DNA from: Acidocella sp.
GTDB taxonomy: Bacteria > Pseudomonadota > Alphaproteobacteria > Acetobacterales > Acetobacteraceae
Direction of reading: 5' to 3'
Assembly: GCA_027451225.1 (NCBI GenBank)
Contig: DAIDJU010000155.1
Coordinates: forward strand, 1-52,798
DNA: 52,798 nucleotides
The position numbers were made by a program, and so were the translations under genes. The notes under the pieces are model-generated. The model was not told the DNA's origin and searched no databases. It worked only from the letters and a program-made list of their open reading frames with translations. This document shows positions 35,680 to 44,448 of this stretch, piece after piece; the first letter of the stretch is position 1, and every line of letters begins with the position of its first letter.

Positions 35680-37860
35680 ATGTCCGAACAAGCCAAATCC
35701 GGCGAATGGCCGCAAATCTCGATGCGGCCCATGCGCCGCGCGGGAGACCAGCTCACCGCCCGGATCGGCGGCGCGCTCGGCTCGGTCTTTCTGATCGGCG
35801 ATCCCAAGCTCGGCCTGCTGCTCTGGGCAGCCGTCACGATCGGCCATATGCGCGCCCTGATCTTTGGTTTGTTCGGCATGTGGATTGGCGATTTCATCGA
35901 CCGTCTGGTGGGCGTGCAGGATAAACCTGCCCTTGGCGGCGGCATCCGGGCCAATGCGATCCTCGCCGCGATCTCGATCTCCTGGCTCACCTCCACCTCT
36001 TACGCGCCGGTGGAAACGCAGATCCTGGTGACCGCGCTGGGGGCCAGCGCAGCGGCATTGCTCACCGCGGCGTTGCTGCAAACCCTCTCCAACACGCTGC
36101 TCCCGCCAATGGCGCTTGGGTTCAGCATTGTCGCCGGCACATTGTTCATGCTGTTTCCCGTATGGGTGGCGGGCGCCTCCAGCACGCTGCTCACTTGGCC
36201 TGCCCCGGTTAACGCCATCACCGATGTGGAGATCTTCGTCCGTTCGCTTGGCTCCCTGCTGTTTGCACCTAAGCTGCAAGTCGGGCTGATCGTCGGGCTG
36301 GCATTGCTGCTATGGTCCAGGGCTATTTTTGTCAGCGGGCTTATCGGGTGGATGGCCGGGGCGCTCACCTCAATCGAACTACAGGGCCTGTTTGTGCCAT
36401 GCTACTGGCAACCAACCTCGTATAATTTCTTCATCGCCGGCATGGCGCTGGGGGCGGCGTATTTTCTGCCGGGCTGGCAGAGCCTTGGCTTGGCGGCGAT
36501 GGGCGGTGCGGCGGCCGCGATCATCGCGACACTCATCCAGCACATACAGCCGGATTTGGCGCTGCTGCCATTCCCGGCCATCATCACGGTGTGGATCGGC
36601 TTGGCCGCCTTCAACCTGAGCCGGGACGAACCCTTGTTCCGCCGCAATACCCGCCCCGGAATGCCGCCGGAACAAGCCTGGCTATACGAGGTCGACCATG
36701 TCCGCCGCTTCGGCCATGATGAACCTTTGCTCGTCGTACCCGTCGCGGGGGCCGTGCGCGTCTCCCAGGGGTTTTCCGGCCGGCTGAGCCATGCCAACGC
36801 CTGGCGCCACGCGCTCGACTTCCAACGCCCTGCCGGAGCCTCGATCTGGGATGCGCCAGTCACCGCGCCCGCCTCAGGGGTTATCGAGCGCGTCAGGGAT
36901 AACGTGGCGGACAATCAGATCGGCATCTGCAATTACGCCGAGAACTGGGGCAATTATATCCTGCTCCGCATGGACCAGGGGGGCTGGGCGCTGCTCGCAC
37001 ATTTACAGCAATCGAGCATCGCCGTGGCTGCCGGAACGCATGTGGAGCTGGGGGCCTATTTGGGCAAGGTGGGCAATTCAGGCCGCTCGCCCGTGCCGCA
37101 TCTGCATTTGCAGGTGCAGGGGACACCCTTCATCGGGGCACCGACCATCCCCTTCCGCTTGGCCAATTATGAGACACAACCCCAAGGCGGCTCCACAGCA
37201 GTCTGGCGGGAATCCGGCATACCGCCGGAGGAAGCCATCATCACCGCCGCCTGGCCTGTTCCCGCCGTTTATAAGCTGCTGACGAGCCAGGCACCCGGCA
37301 CAAGCGTATGGACGGCCGATGTCACCGGCACACTCCCGGCGCGCTACCGCCAGCCGCGGGGCCGTACGAAGATCGAGCGCCTCACCACCCGGCTGAACAG
37401 CGCAGGGGAACACATCCTCACCTCCGCCTCGGGCGATGCCATGATGTTGCATCTGGACCCCGACGCGTGGCGTATACGCGAGGTCCAGAGCCTCCGGGCA
37501 CCTCTGCTGCGCTTGCTGGCGCTGGCGGCTGCCTCTGTTCCCTATGCCGCCAGGCAGGCCATGGAATGGCATGAACCGACGCTGGCCGGGGCCTGTGCCG
37601 CCGGCCCCTTCAGCCTCTCGCTCTGGCCCTACAGGCGGCTGCCCGTGCCGGAGATGCACTGCCTCTGCCTGGAGGCTCCCGCTGCGGAAACCGACATGCT
37701 GACGGTGGAGTCCACACCTGTCAGGCCCTCCCCCCTGCTGCCCTCGAAGATAACCTGCACCTTCCAGCGCCTCCGCGGCCCGGTGAAGATCGAGGCGGTG
37801 TTCGAGACCGGCAGCGTGACCTATGCACAGCTCTCCTTCGAACCCGGCTCGCCCCTCTAA
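35680..37860 (+). CDS. Urea-transporter-like membrane domain fused to M23 peptidase
   Basis: 726-aa two-domain protein. Residues about 20-325 are very hydrophobic, with about ten helices and repeats of the kind seen in the UT (urea transporter) family, such as GDPKLGLLLWAAVTIG and its later partner LFAPKLQVGLIVGLALLLWS. After a linker, residues about 360-490 form an M23 zinc peptidase: RHALDFQRPAG (H377, D380) and PHLHLQVQG (H474, H476). A further roughly 240-residue C-terminal region of beta character has no recognised family. ATG 35680 is 4 bp after the decarboxylase stop. M23 enzymes cut peptide cross-bridges; which side of the membrane it faces is uncertain. Confidence 0.82.
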   Translation: MSEQAKSGEWPQISMRPMRRAGDQLTARIGGALGSVFLIGDPKLGLLLWAAVTIGHMRALIFGLFGMWIGDFIDRLVGVQDKPALGGGIRANAILAAISISWLTSTSYAPVETQILVTALGASAAALLTAALLQTLSNTLLPPMALGFSIVAGTLFMLFPVWVAGASSTLLTWPAPVNAITDVEIFVRSLGSLLFAPKLQVGLIVGLALLLWSRAIFVSGLIGWMAGALTSIELQGLFVPCYWQPTSYNFFIAGMALGAAYFLPGWQSLGLAAMGGAAAAIIATLIQHIQPDLALLPFPAIITVWIGLAAFNLSRDEPLFRRNTRPGMPPEQAWLYEVDHVRRFGHDEPLLVVPVAGAVRVSQGFSGRLSHANAWRHALDFQRPAGASIWDAPVTAPASGVIERVRDNVADNQIGICNYAENWGNYILLRMDQGGWALLAHLQQSSIAVAAGTHVELGAYLGKVGNSGRSPVPHLHLQVQGTPFIGAPTIPFRLANYETQPQGGSTAVWRESGIPPEEAIITAAWPVPAVYKLLTSQAPGTSVWTADVTGTLPARYRQPRGRTKIERLTTRLNSAGEHILTSASGDAMMLHLDPDAWRIREVQSLRAPLLRLLALAAASVPYAARQAMEWHEPTLAGACAAGPFSLSLWPYRRLPVPEMHCLCLEAPAAETDMLTVESTPVRPSPLLPSKITCTFQRLRGPVKIEAVFETGSVTYAQLSFEPGSPL

Positions 37861-37866
37861 CCCTCC

Positions 37867-38709
37867 TCAATCCTGCCGGACGTCAGGCGTCAGCCGGCCA
37901 TTGAAAAAGGCGAGCATCTTGGCCTCGCTATCCTGCGCCGCCTGGGGGTCGTAGCCAATCCAGTGGCCCTGGTAGAGTTGCTTGGGGATGTCGATGTCGA
38001 AGGAATGCACAGCATCGGGGTAGGTGACTTCGGCAACCCCCTCGCCGCTGGCCCTGATCCGCGAGCATTGGCTGGGGGAGACCCAATTATCCTCACCGCC
38101 GTTAAAGATGAGCAACGGCGAGACCAGAGCCACCGACTGCCCCGGATACACCCCGCACCACGGATAATAAGCCACCACGCCACGAAACGCGTCAGGGCCA
38201 TTAAACGCCTTCACGCCATCGGCGTTCGCCGCCTCCAGCGCCACGCTGCCGCCATTGCTCTGGCCCATCAGGAAGATGTCCTTCGGCTCCACGAAAGACT
38301 GGGAGCGCAGGTAACGCATTGCGTCGAACGCGTCATGCGCGCGGTAGGTAAGCGCCTGCCTTAGCTGCGAATCGCTGGCGCACATACCGTCGCCCGAGAG
38401 GCCACGCGGGCCGAAACTGTCCACACTCAGAACCACATAGCCGTGTTCGCTCAGATATGTGGAGAGAAGCTGCAGCGAGTAGCGCACGGCGGGCTGCCAG
38501 CCACCGCAGCCGTGCATCAGCACCACGGCGGGGAACGGTCCGTTGCCGAGGGGCTTGTCCAGCTCAGCCATGAGCGTGACCTGCTTCGCCGTGAACGGGT
38601 CTGAAGCGGGGAACTCAACCTGCTCCTGCGCCCTGGCGGTTCCGGCCAGAGCGCATGACACGCCAACCATGGCCGCAAGTGCCACGGATAAAATACGCAC
38701 GATTTTCAT
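37867..38709 (-). CDS. Exported alpha/beta hydrolase (dienelactone hydrolase family)
   Basis: 280-aa secreted hydrolase. ATG 38709 has GGGAG 5 nt upstream and opens a Sec signal MKIVRILSVALAAMVGVSCA cut near ARAQ; an upstream in-frame ATG (38751) is less likely. The oxyanion strand is AVVLMHGCGGWQP, the nucleophile elbow GQSNGG with its Ser, then LLIFNGGEDNWVSP with Asp and DAVHSFD with His, a complete triad. Several Cys suggest disulfides in the periplasm. Substrate unknown. It converges with the UT-M23 gene, leaving 6 bp between them, with no visible terminator. Confidence 0.88.
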   Translation of the reverse strand: MKIVRILSVALAAMVGVSCALAGTARAQEQVEFPASDPFTAKQVTLMAELDKPLGNGPFPAVVLMHGCGGWQPAVRYSLQLLSTYLSEHGYVVLSVDSFGPRGLSGDGMCASDSQLRQALTYRAHDAFDAMRYLRSQSFVEPKDIFLMGQSNGGSVALEAANADGVKAFNGPDAFRGVVAYYPWCGVYPGQSVALVSPLLIFNGGEDNWVSPSQCSRIRASGEGVAEVTYPDAVHSFDIDIPKQLYQGHWIGYDPQAAQDSEAKMLAFFNGRLTPDVRQD

Positions 38710-38811
38710 TACCGCTCCCAGAGGTGCCTCGGCGGGGAATCCACCCGCCATAGCCTAGGAAACGCCGGTTACAGCCTCAATCGTCAAATTAAATTTCGCC
38801 CACAAGGCCTT

Positions 38812-41172
38812 TTACAGCTTATATTTTAGCCCAACATACACGCCGATCGGCGCGCCGATGGAATAGCTGCGCGGGTTGGAATAATTCGGGCTCTGCGCCA
38901 CATACACCCCGCCATTGCCCGAAGTGGGCGAGAACGTGCCATAAGTGTAGTAGGCCTGATCCGTCAGGTTCTCGATGGTCCCGAACACCTGCAAGCGCCG
39001 CGTCACCCAGTAGCTGGAGGTGAGGTTGAGCACCACCGAGCCCGGCATCGGCTTTTCCAGATTCGCGGCGTCTCCCACCAGATATTCGCTGCTCTGGGCC
39101 GTGCCGTTCAGCCCGATGCTCCAGCGCGGCGAGATATCGTAGCTTACCCCGGCCTTGAGCACATGGCGCGGCACCATGGGCACACGGTCGCCGGGGGTTA
39201 CGGTGATGTCGCCATTGACGTCGGCCCCGGGGTTGTAGGCCGAGGAGACCAGGAACTGGTTCTGATAGGTGGCGTCGGTAAAGCTGTAGTTGAGATAGGT
39301 ATGCCAGCGCGTCGTCTCGTAGCGCAGCCCCAGCTCCACGCCCTGGCGGCGCACATTGCCGATATTGGAGAAATACCCCGCCCCTTGCGGATTCAGCGGC
39401 GATTGCAGGAACTCGATATCGTCGTTGGTAACGGAGCGGTACAAATCCAGCGTATAGGTCAGCATCCCGCCGCCCGGCCCAAAGGCAGTGCCCCGCAAAC
39501 CGGCCTGCACCTCGCGCGTCACCATCTGCTTCAGCGGCGGATCGCCGGACATGAAATTGGCCAGCGTGCAGGAATCCGCCGGGCTGGCGCAGGAGAGTTC
39601 GGCAGGCGTGGGCACGGCGTTCTGCTCGGACCATCCGGCATAGGCCGTCAGGCCCGGGGTGAGCTTGTAGCTCAACCCCACGGCCGGGTTGAAATGCGCG
39701 TAGTAATGCTGCCCGTTCAGCCCGCCCCCGGCGGCGTTGGGGTCCGCGGGAAGCTGGTTGTGCAGGTTGATCTGCGCGAGATTCAGCCGCCCGGCGGCGG
39801 TAAGGCTGAGACGGTCGGTGAGGTCGAACGTGTCGGACAGATACGCGCCGTAATACACGTTGCGGATGCCCACGCGCGTGGGCACCGTGCCGGGCTCGTC
39901 CACCACGTAGCCTGGGTTGGGGGTGTTGCCGGGCGTGTAATACACGCGGTTGTTCAGACCGAGCGCGCCATCATAGGCCGCGGCGGCGTACATGGTGTAG
40001 GCGCCGTCCAGGCTCACCCCCCCGGTGAGGGTATTGCCATGCCCCAGCAGCTTTTCGCTGTCGGTCACCTGCCCGGCGAGGCCGAAGGCGTTGGTGTTGG
40101 TGCTGTTCAGGGCAAGCTGGCCGTAATTCCCGCTATCACCCAGATAAGCCGGGATCGGCACGCCCCCCACGCCGGTGGCCACCGAGCCGTCACTCTGGCA
40201 CAGATAACCTTCGTTCACCCCTGGGCCGCAGGGCGTGTCGTTGGGGCCGTTGCCGTTGGTCAGGCCCTCGTGCAGGTTTTCCATATAGCCGGTGAGGTTC
40301 ATGCTCAGCGTGTCGCTGAAGCGGTGGTTCAGCGTGGCGGCGATCTTCACATATTTGTCGTCGATGCGGTTGGGGCCGGTGAACTGCGCGGAGGGATCGA
40401 CAGCCAGCACATCCTCCGGCACCGCGCCGGGGCCGTTGAGCGCCGAATGCGCCACCGTGACGTTGATATGCAGCTCGGTCGTCTCGCCGCGCCAACCGAG
40501 ATCGCCGTAGAAATTCTGGATGTCGGAGGATTGTCCGTCGCGCCAGCCGCCCTCATGCGCGGCGGAGACATCGACATAAGCCGCCGTATTGCCGCGTCGC
40601 AGCCCGTATTCGAGATTGCCCTCGATGCGCCCGAACGAACCGCCGGAGAGCGAGATCTCGCCGCCCGGATCGGTGAAACCGTTCTTCATCCGCACATCCA
40701 CCGCGCCGCCCAGGGCGTTGAGGCCGTAAGCCGGGTTGCCATCCTGCACCGAGAGCGAGGCGATGGCCTCGTTGGGCAGCAGCGACCAGATGGCGACGTC
40801 CCCGAACGGGGCGTTGAAGCGCGCGCCATCGACGTAAACCGAGAGCCCGGCGGGCGTGCCCTGGATCGGGGAAAGTTCGAAGCCGTGGTAGAAGATATCC
40901 GCCTGATACGGGTTACCCTGGCTCTGCGTCTGCGTCACGCCGGGCATTTCCTGGGCCAGTGCCTCGGTGAGGCTGGCAGTGCCGTTGGGCCGGAGTTGGG
41001 CGCGGTTGAGGGTTTGCACCGGGTGCGGCCATTTACGCTGGTCAATCACCGCCCCCCCCGCCGGGGCGATATGCACCACGATCTCGCCCGACACGGTCTG
41101 CTGTTGCGCCCAGGCAGGCGCCGTGCCCGCCAGCAGGAGCAACGGCACTGTCAGATGGTTTTTCTTGTTCAT
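38812..41172 (-). CDS. TonB-dependent outer membrane receptor at end of pqq operon
   Basis: 786-aa TonB-dependent transporter. The ATG is 41172, with a Sec signal cut after AWA (about residue 22); a TonB-box-like GEIVVHI lies shortly after. The plug domain holds LNRAQLRPNGTASLTEALAQ, IFYHGFELSPIQGTPAGLSV and NALGGAVDVRMKNGF. The rest is a beta-barrel ending YVGLKYKL. It begins 25 bp after the pqqE stop on the same strand, so it is probably co-transcribed. Known TonB receptors take up PQQ (PqqU of E. coli) and others take up lanthanide chelates; either would fit here. That assignment is inference from position. Confidence 0.92.
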   Translation of the reverse strand: MNKKNHLTVPLLLLAGTAPAWAQQQTVSGEIVVHIAPAGGAVIDQRKWPHPVQTLNRAQLRPNGTASLTEALAQEMPGVTQTQSQGNPYQADIFYHGFELSPIQGTPAGLSVYVDGARFNAPFGDVAIWSLLPNEAIASLSVQDGNPAYGLNALGGAVDVRMKNGFTDPGGEISLSGGSFGRIEGNLEYGLRRGNTAAYVDVSAAHEGGWRDGQSSDIQNFYGDLGWRGETTELHINVTVAHSALNGPGAVPEDVLAVDPSAQFTGPNRIDDKYVKIAATLNHRFSDTLSMNLTGYMENLHEGLTNGNGPNDTPCGPGVNEGYLCQSDGSVATGVGGVPIPAYLGDSGNYGQLALNSTNTNAFGLAGQVTDSEKLLGHGNTLTGGVSLDGAYTMYAAAAYDGALGLNNRVYYTPGNTPNPGYVVDEPGTVPTRVGIRNVYYGAYLSDTFDLTDRLSLTAAGRLNLAQINLHNQLPADPNAAGGGLNGQHYYAHFNPAVGLSYKLTPGLTAYAGWSEQNAVPTPAELSCASPADSCTLANFMSGDPPLKQMVTREVQAGLRGTAFGPGGGMLTYTLDLYRSVTNDDIEFLQSPLNPQGAGYFSNIGNVRRQGVELGLRYETTRWHTYLNYSFTDATYQNQFLVSSAYNPGADVNGDITVTPGDRVPMVPRHVLKAGVSYDISPRWSIGLNGTAQSSEYLVGDAANLEKPMPGSVVLNLTSSYWVTRRLQVFGTIENLTDQAYYTYGTFSPTSGNGGVYVAQSPNYSNPRSYSIGAPIGVYVGLKYKL

Positions 41173-41197
41173 GGGCGCCCCCTTCTTCTCAGCGTTT

Positions 41198-42280
41198 CTA
41201 CGGACGCCTGTATTTAAACTCCGGCGGCGGTGCGGCGGCTTCCGCCAGGGCGGCGGCGCGGATGCGCTCATGCTGCGGCGAGCGGTGGCAAACCGGATCG
41301 GTGGCCGTGGCATCGCCCACCAGAGCTAACGCCTGGCAACGGCAACCGCCGAAATCCACCTCGCGCTGGTCGCAGGAGCGGCAGGGCTCCTGCATCCACT
41401 CTGTGCCACGGAAGCGCTGGAAAGCGTCGCTGGCGTCCCATATCTCGCCAAGCTCCCGCTCACCCGCACGCTCGAAGCTCATGCCGGGAATGGAATCCGC
41501 CGCATGGCAGGGCAGCACGCGGCCATCAGGCGCGATGTTGATGAACCGGCTGCCCCAGCCGCCCATGCAGGTTTTCGGCAGATCGGCATGCAAATCCGGC
41601 AGCACGTAGTCGATCACCAACTGCCCGCGCAGCGCCTCGCGCCGCTCGGCCACAATGGCGTCGGCCCGCGCCAGCGTCGCCTCATCCGGGATCAGCGCCG
41701 CGCGGTTGGCCAGCGCCCAGCCATGATACTGCACATGCGCAACTTCCAGCCGCCCCGCCCCGAGGTCCAGTGCCAGGTTGATGATCTCGTCCAGACGGTC
41801 GAGATTCTGCCGGTGCACCACGGCGTTCAGCGTCAGCGCCATGCCGAGCTGCGGCACCAGCCGCGCCACTTCCAGCTTCTTCGCATGCGCGCCCTCGTAA
41901 GCCGCGATACGGTCGGCGCTCTCGGCATCCGCGCCCTGGATGCTCACCTGCACATGGTCCAGCCCGGCCTCGGCCAGAGCGCGCAACTTGGCTTCGTCCA
42001 GCAGCACGGCCGAAGTGATGAGATTGGTATACAGCCCGACCTTGGCGGCATGCGCCACCAGCTCCGGCAGATCGCGCCGCAGCGTCGGCTCGCCGCCGGA
42101 GAAATGGATTTGCAGCACGCCGAGGGCTGCGGCCTCATCCATCACGGCTTTCCAGAACTCGGTATCCCGCTCGGCATTGGCCTTGAGCAGTTCCAGCGGG
42201 TTGGAGCAGTACGGGCATTGCAGCGGGCAGCGATGTGTCAGCTCCGCCAGCAGCGCCATCGGCGGCGGATGGATCGTCAT
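41198..42280 (-). CDS. pqqE: PQQ biosynthesis radical SAM enzyme PqqE
   Basis: 360-aa radical SAM/SPASM enzyme that links Glu and Tyr side chains of PqqA in the first committed step of PQQ synthesis. The cluster motif is HRCPLQCPYC (C18, C22, C25), followed by IHFSGGEPTLRRDL. The C-terminal SPASM cysteines include TCMGGWGSRF, PCHAAD, EPCRSCDQREVDFGGCRCQA. The ATG overlaps the pqqD stop (42277-42280). Confidence 0.98.
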   Translation of the reverse strand: MTIHPPPMALLAELTHRCPLQCPYCSNPLELLKANAERDTEFWKAVMDEAAALGVLQIHFSGGEPTLRRDLPELVAHAAKVGLYTNLITSAVLLDEAKLRALAEAGLDHVQVSIQGADAESADRIAAYEGAHAKKLEVARLVPQLGMALTLNAVVHRQNLDRLDEIINLALDLGAGRLEVAHVQYHGWALANRAALIPDEATLARADAIVAERREALRGQLVIDYVLPDLHADLPKTCMGGWGSRFINIAPDGRVLPCHAADSIPGMSFERAGERELGEIWDASDAFQRFRGTEWMQEPCRSCDQREVDFGGCRCQALALVGDATATDPVCHRSPQHERIRAAALAEAAAPPPEFKYRRP

Positions 42281-42555
42281 GCGGTAATCATTCCCTTGTC
42301 GTGCAGGCCAGAGAGCAGTTCCACCACATCCGCCCGCACCGTTTCCAGTTCGGTTTCGTATTGCTTGGCCAGAGCCGCGCAGAGAGCTTCGATATTGGTG
42401 GCGCCGTCGAGCTTTTCCAGCACCGCGTTGGCGATGTCGTCCAGCACCAGCACGCGCTCCGGGGCCAGCAGGATATGCTGGCCCCGAGCGGCATCGAAAC
42501 GGCGGCGCACGCCGGGCTTTAAGCGCGGCACCGCCTCCAGGGCGAGCACGGTCAT
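42277..42555 (-). CDS. pqqD: PQQ biosynthesis chaperone PqqD
   Basis: 92-aa PqqD, the RiPP recognition element that presents PqqA to PqqE. It starts at MTVLALEAVPRLKPGVRRRF and has the expected AARGQHILLAPERVLVLDD strands and the ANAVLEKLDGATNIEALCAA helix. It overlaps both pqqC and pqqE by 4 bp. Confidence 0.97.
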   Translation of the reverse strand: MTVLALEAVPRLKPGVRRRFDAARGQHILLAPERVLVLDDIANAVLEKLDGATNIEALCAALAKQYETELETVRADVVELLSGLHDKGMITA

Positions 42556-43301
42556 GCCGCCACGGGCAGCGAAACGGCTTCGGAGAGGAACGCTCCGGCC
42601 GGAATCATCCCCGGCGTGACATAGGCCAGATACAGCGCATCGAGCTGCGCCCAGAGCAAATCGCATTTAAAGCGCAGCGCGCCGAGTGCCGCCTGCTGCT
42701 GCTCCACCGTGCGGGCATGCGTCTTCACGTAGTTCAGCGCGAAATCGGCATCGCGCGGGGCCTGATGCAGGCGGGCGTTGAAATAGACCAGCGTGTCCCG
42801 GTCCACGAAATCGTAATTCGCCAGCATCCCGGCCACGCGTTCGGAAATGATGATGGGCGAGAACATCTCGGTCAACGAGGAAGCCACAGCCTCCAGCAGC
42901 GAGCGCTCACGCACGAAATTCACATAGGCGTCTACCGCGTAGCGGGTGATGGGCAGGATGGCGGTGCAGGATTCCACCAGCTCGGCCTCCAGCCCCACGC
43001 CGGTGGCCAGACGCAGCCAGCGGGCGATGCCGCCATCGCCCGGCGCGTCGCCATCATGGTCCACCAGGCGCTGGCGCCAGGCGCGGCGGGATTCGGTATC
43101 GGGGAAACGGCCGACGATCAGCGCGTCCTTCCGGGGAATGCTGCACTGGTAGTAATAGCGGTTCAGCGCCCAGGCCTGCACCTGCTCGCGCGTGCAGCCG
43201 CCGGAATGCAGCATCTTATGGAACGGATGCAGGTTGTGATAATGAGTCGCGCCGATTTCGCGCAGCGCGGCTTCAAGCTCATGATCGTTCAGCAGCTTCA
43301 T
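42552..43301 (-). CDS. pqqC: Pyrroloquinoline-quinone synthase PqqC
   Basis: 249-aa cofactor-less oxidase doing the final ring closure and eight-electron oxidation of PQQ. Conserved segments are YHNLHPFHKMLHSGGCTREQ, ALNRYYYQCSIPRKDALIVG, WRQRLVDHDGDAPGDGGIARW, and TEMFSPIIISERVAGMLANY. It overlaps pqqB and pqqD by 4 bp each. Confidence 0.98.
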   Translation of the reverse strand: MKLLNDHELEAALREIGATHYHNLHPFHKMLHSGGCTREQVQAWALNRYYYQCSIPRKDALIVGRFPDTESRRAWRQRLVDHDGDAPGDGGIARWLRLATGVGLEAELVESCTAILPITRYAVDAYVNFVRERSLLEAVASSLTEMFSPIIISERVAGMLANYDFVDRDTLVYFNARLHQAPRDADFALNYVKTHARTVEQQQAALGALRFKCDLLWAQLDALYLAYVTPGMIPAGAFLSEAVSLPVAA

Positions 43302-44224
43302 GTCGTTACCTCCATACCGTCATAGGCAATCTCCCATCCGGCTTCGCGCACCTGCGCTGCTTCCGGCGAGTCGTCGCATAGAATCGGGTTCGTATTATTT
43401 ATATGTATGAAGATGCGCCGCCCCAGCTTCACGGGGGCGAAGGCGGCGATCGTCCCGGCTTCGCCGGAGACGCTGATGTGACCCATGCGGGTCCCGCTCT
43501 TATGGCCCAGCCCGGCGCGAATCATCTCGTCATCCTGCCAGAGCGTGCCATCGAAAAACAAAAAGTCAGCGCCATCAACACGGGCGCGCAGCGCATCCGT
43601 CACGGCGTTGCAGCCGGGGATGAAGATCAGGCGATGCCCGGTGGCGTCGGTGATGTCGAGGCCGATCACCGCATCGGGCGAGAGCAGTTCCTCGATATTG
43701 TCGCTGGCCTCGGTATAAAGCGGGATCTTGCCGCCGACGCGGAAGGGCGAGACGGTCAGGCCCAACGGCTCGCCGCGCGCATCACGGATCTCGTCTGTGG
43801 TGCCTGCATCCAGCACGCGGCGCGGCACGCGCTGGCCGGGCAGAACGTCGAAGATGACATTGCGGTGCAGAATATCCAGCACCGAGGCCGGGCCGTACAG
43901 GCCGAATTCGTGGCCCTCACGCAGCGAGAGCAGGCCGGTGATGCAATCCACATCCGCCCCCGTGAGCACCACCGCCGCAATGGGCGAGCCGCGCAACGCG
44001 CCGGGCTTGGGGTGCAGGCAGGGGGCTTTGTTAATCTGGTCGGGCAGATCGGGGCTGGCGTTCAGCAGCACCCAGCGCGCACCATCGGCGGACACGGCCA
44101 GCGAGGCCTGCGTGCGCGGCTTGGCGTGCGGGTCGCCCGTGCGGGCGCGGCGGCAATTGGCACAGCCGCAATTCCATTGCGGGAACCCACCTCCCGCTGC
44201 GGCGCCGAGTACCCGGACCTTCAT
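43298..44224 (-). CDS. pqqB: PQQ biosynthesis protein PqqB (metallo-beta-lactamase fold)
   Basis: 308-aa MBL-fold protein proposed to hydroxylate the tyrosine of the PQQ intermediate. It begins MKVRVLGAAAGGGFPQWNCG with the CGCANCRRAR zinc knuckle. The active-site motif is LTGADVDCITGLLSLREG, and IFIHINNTNPIL is the typical C-terminal signature. It follows pqqA by 42 bp. Confidence 0.97.
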   Translation of the reverse strand: MKVRVLGAAAGGGFPQWNCGCANCRRARTGDPHAKPRTQASLAVSADGARWVLLNASPDLPDQINKAPCLHPKPGALRGSPIAAVVLTGADVDCITGLLSLREGHEFGLYGPASVLDILHRNVIFDVLPGQRVPRRVLDAGTTDEIRDARGEPLGLTVSPFRVGGKIPLYTEASDNIEELLSPDAVIGLDITDATGHRLIFIPGCNAVTDALRARVDGADFLFFDGTLWQDDEMIRAGLGHKSGTRMGHISVSGEAGTIAAFAPVKLGRRIFIHINNTNPILCDDSPEAAQVREAGWEIAYDGMEVTT

Positions 44225-44266
44225 TACGATTGCCTGAGAGGCGGGTTACCCGGCGCCATGCGCTGA

Positions 44267-44344
44267 TTACTTCCGCACGGCGGAGACGTAAGAGTTGATC
44301 TCGGTGCCAACGCAGATTTCGGTCACGGTCGGTTTACGCCACAT
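44267..44344 (-). CDS. pqqA: PQQ precursor peptide PqqA
   Basis: 25-residue peptide, too short for usual ORF calling. AGGAGGAG sits 5-7 nt before the ATG (44344-44342). The sequence starts MWRKPTVTEICVGTEI and continues NSYVSAVRK. The conserved Glu15 and Tyr19 with three residues between them (EINSY) become the PQQ skeleton, matching the E-x3-Y rule. An internal Cys11 is unusual but not disqualifying. It is the first gene of pqqABCDE. Confidence 0.96.
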   Translation of the reverse strand: MWRKPTVTEICVGTEINSYVSAVRK

Positions 44345-44416
44345 AGTCACTCCTCCTTATATTGTTCACTTCGCCCTGAACTCAGATGTACGGCGGGCCA
44401 CCGCAACATGGGAATA

Positions 44417-44442
44417 GGCCGGGACCGGCAAAAGCCCCGGCC
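44417..44442 (-). terminator. Hairpin between cytochrome c gene and pqqA
   Basis: GGCCGGG / CCCGGCC arms (44417-44423 / 44436-44442) with a 12-nt loop, 6 nt after the cytochrome stop in the direction of transcription. The minus-strand sequence after it is TATTCCC, so there is no U-tract. It may reduce read-through from the dehydrogenase operon into pqqA. Confidence 0.5.
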
Positions 44443-44448
44443 AAAAGA

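Noticed and set aside
39163-41217. 684-codon plus-strand open frame
   Set aside because: Antisense to the TonB receptor, which has signal peptide, plug and barrel features.
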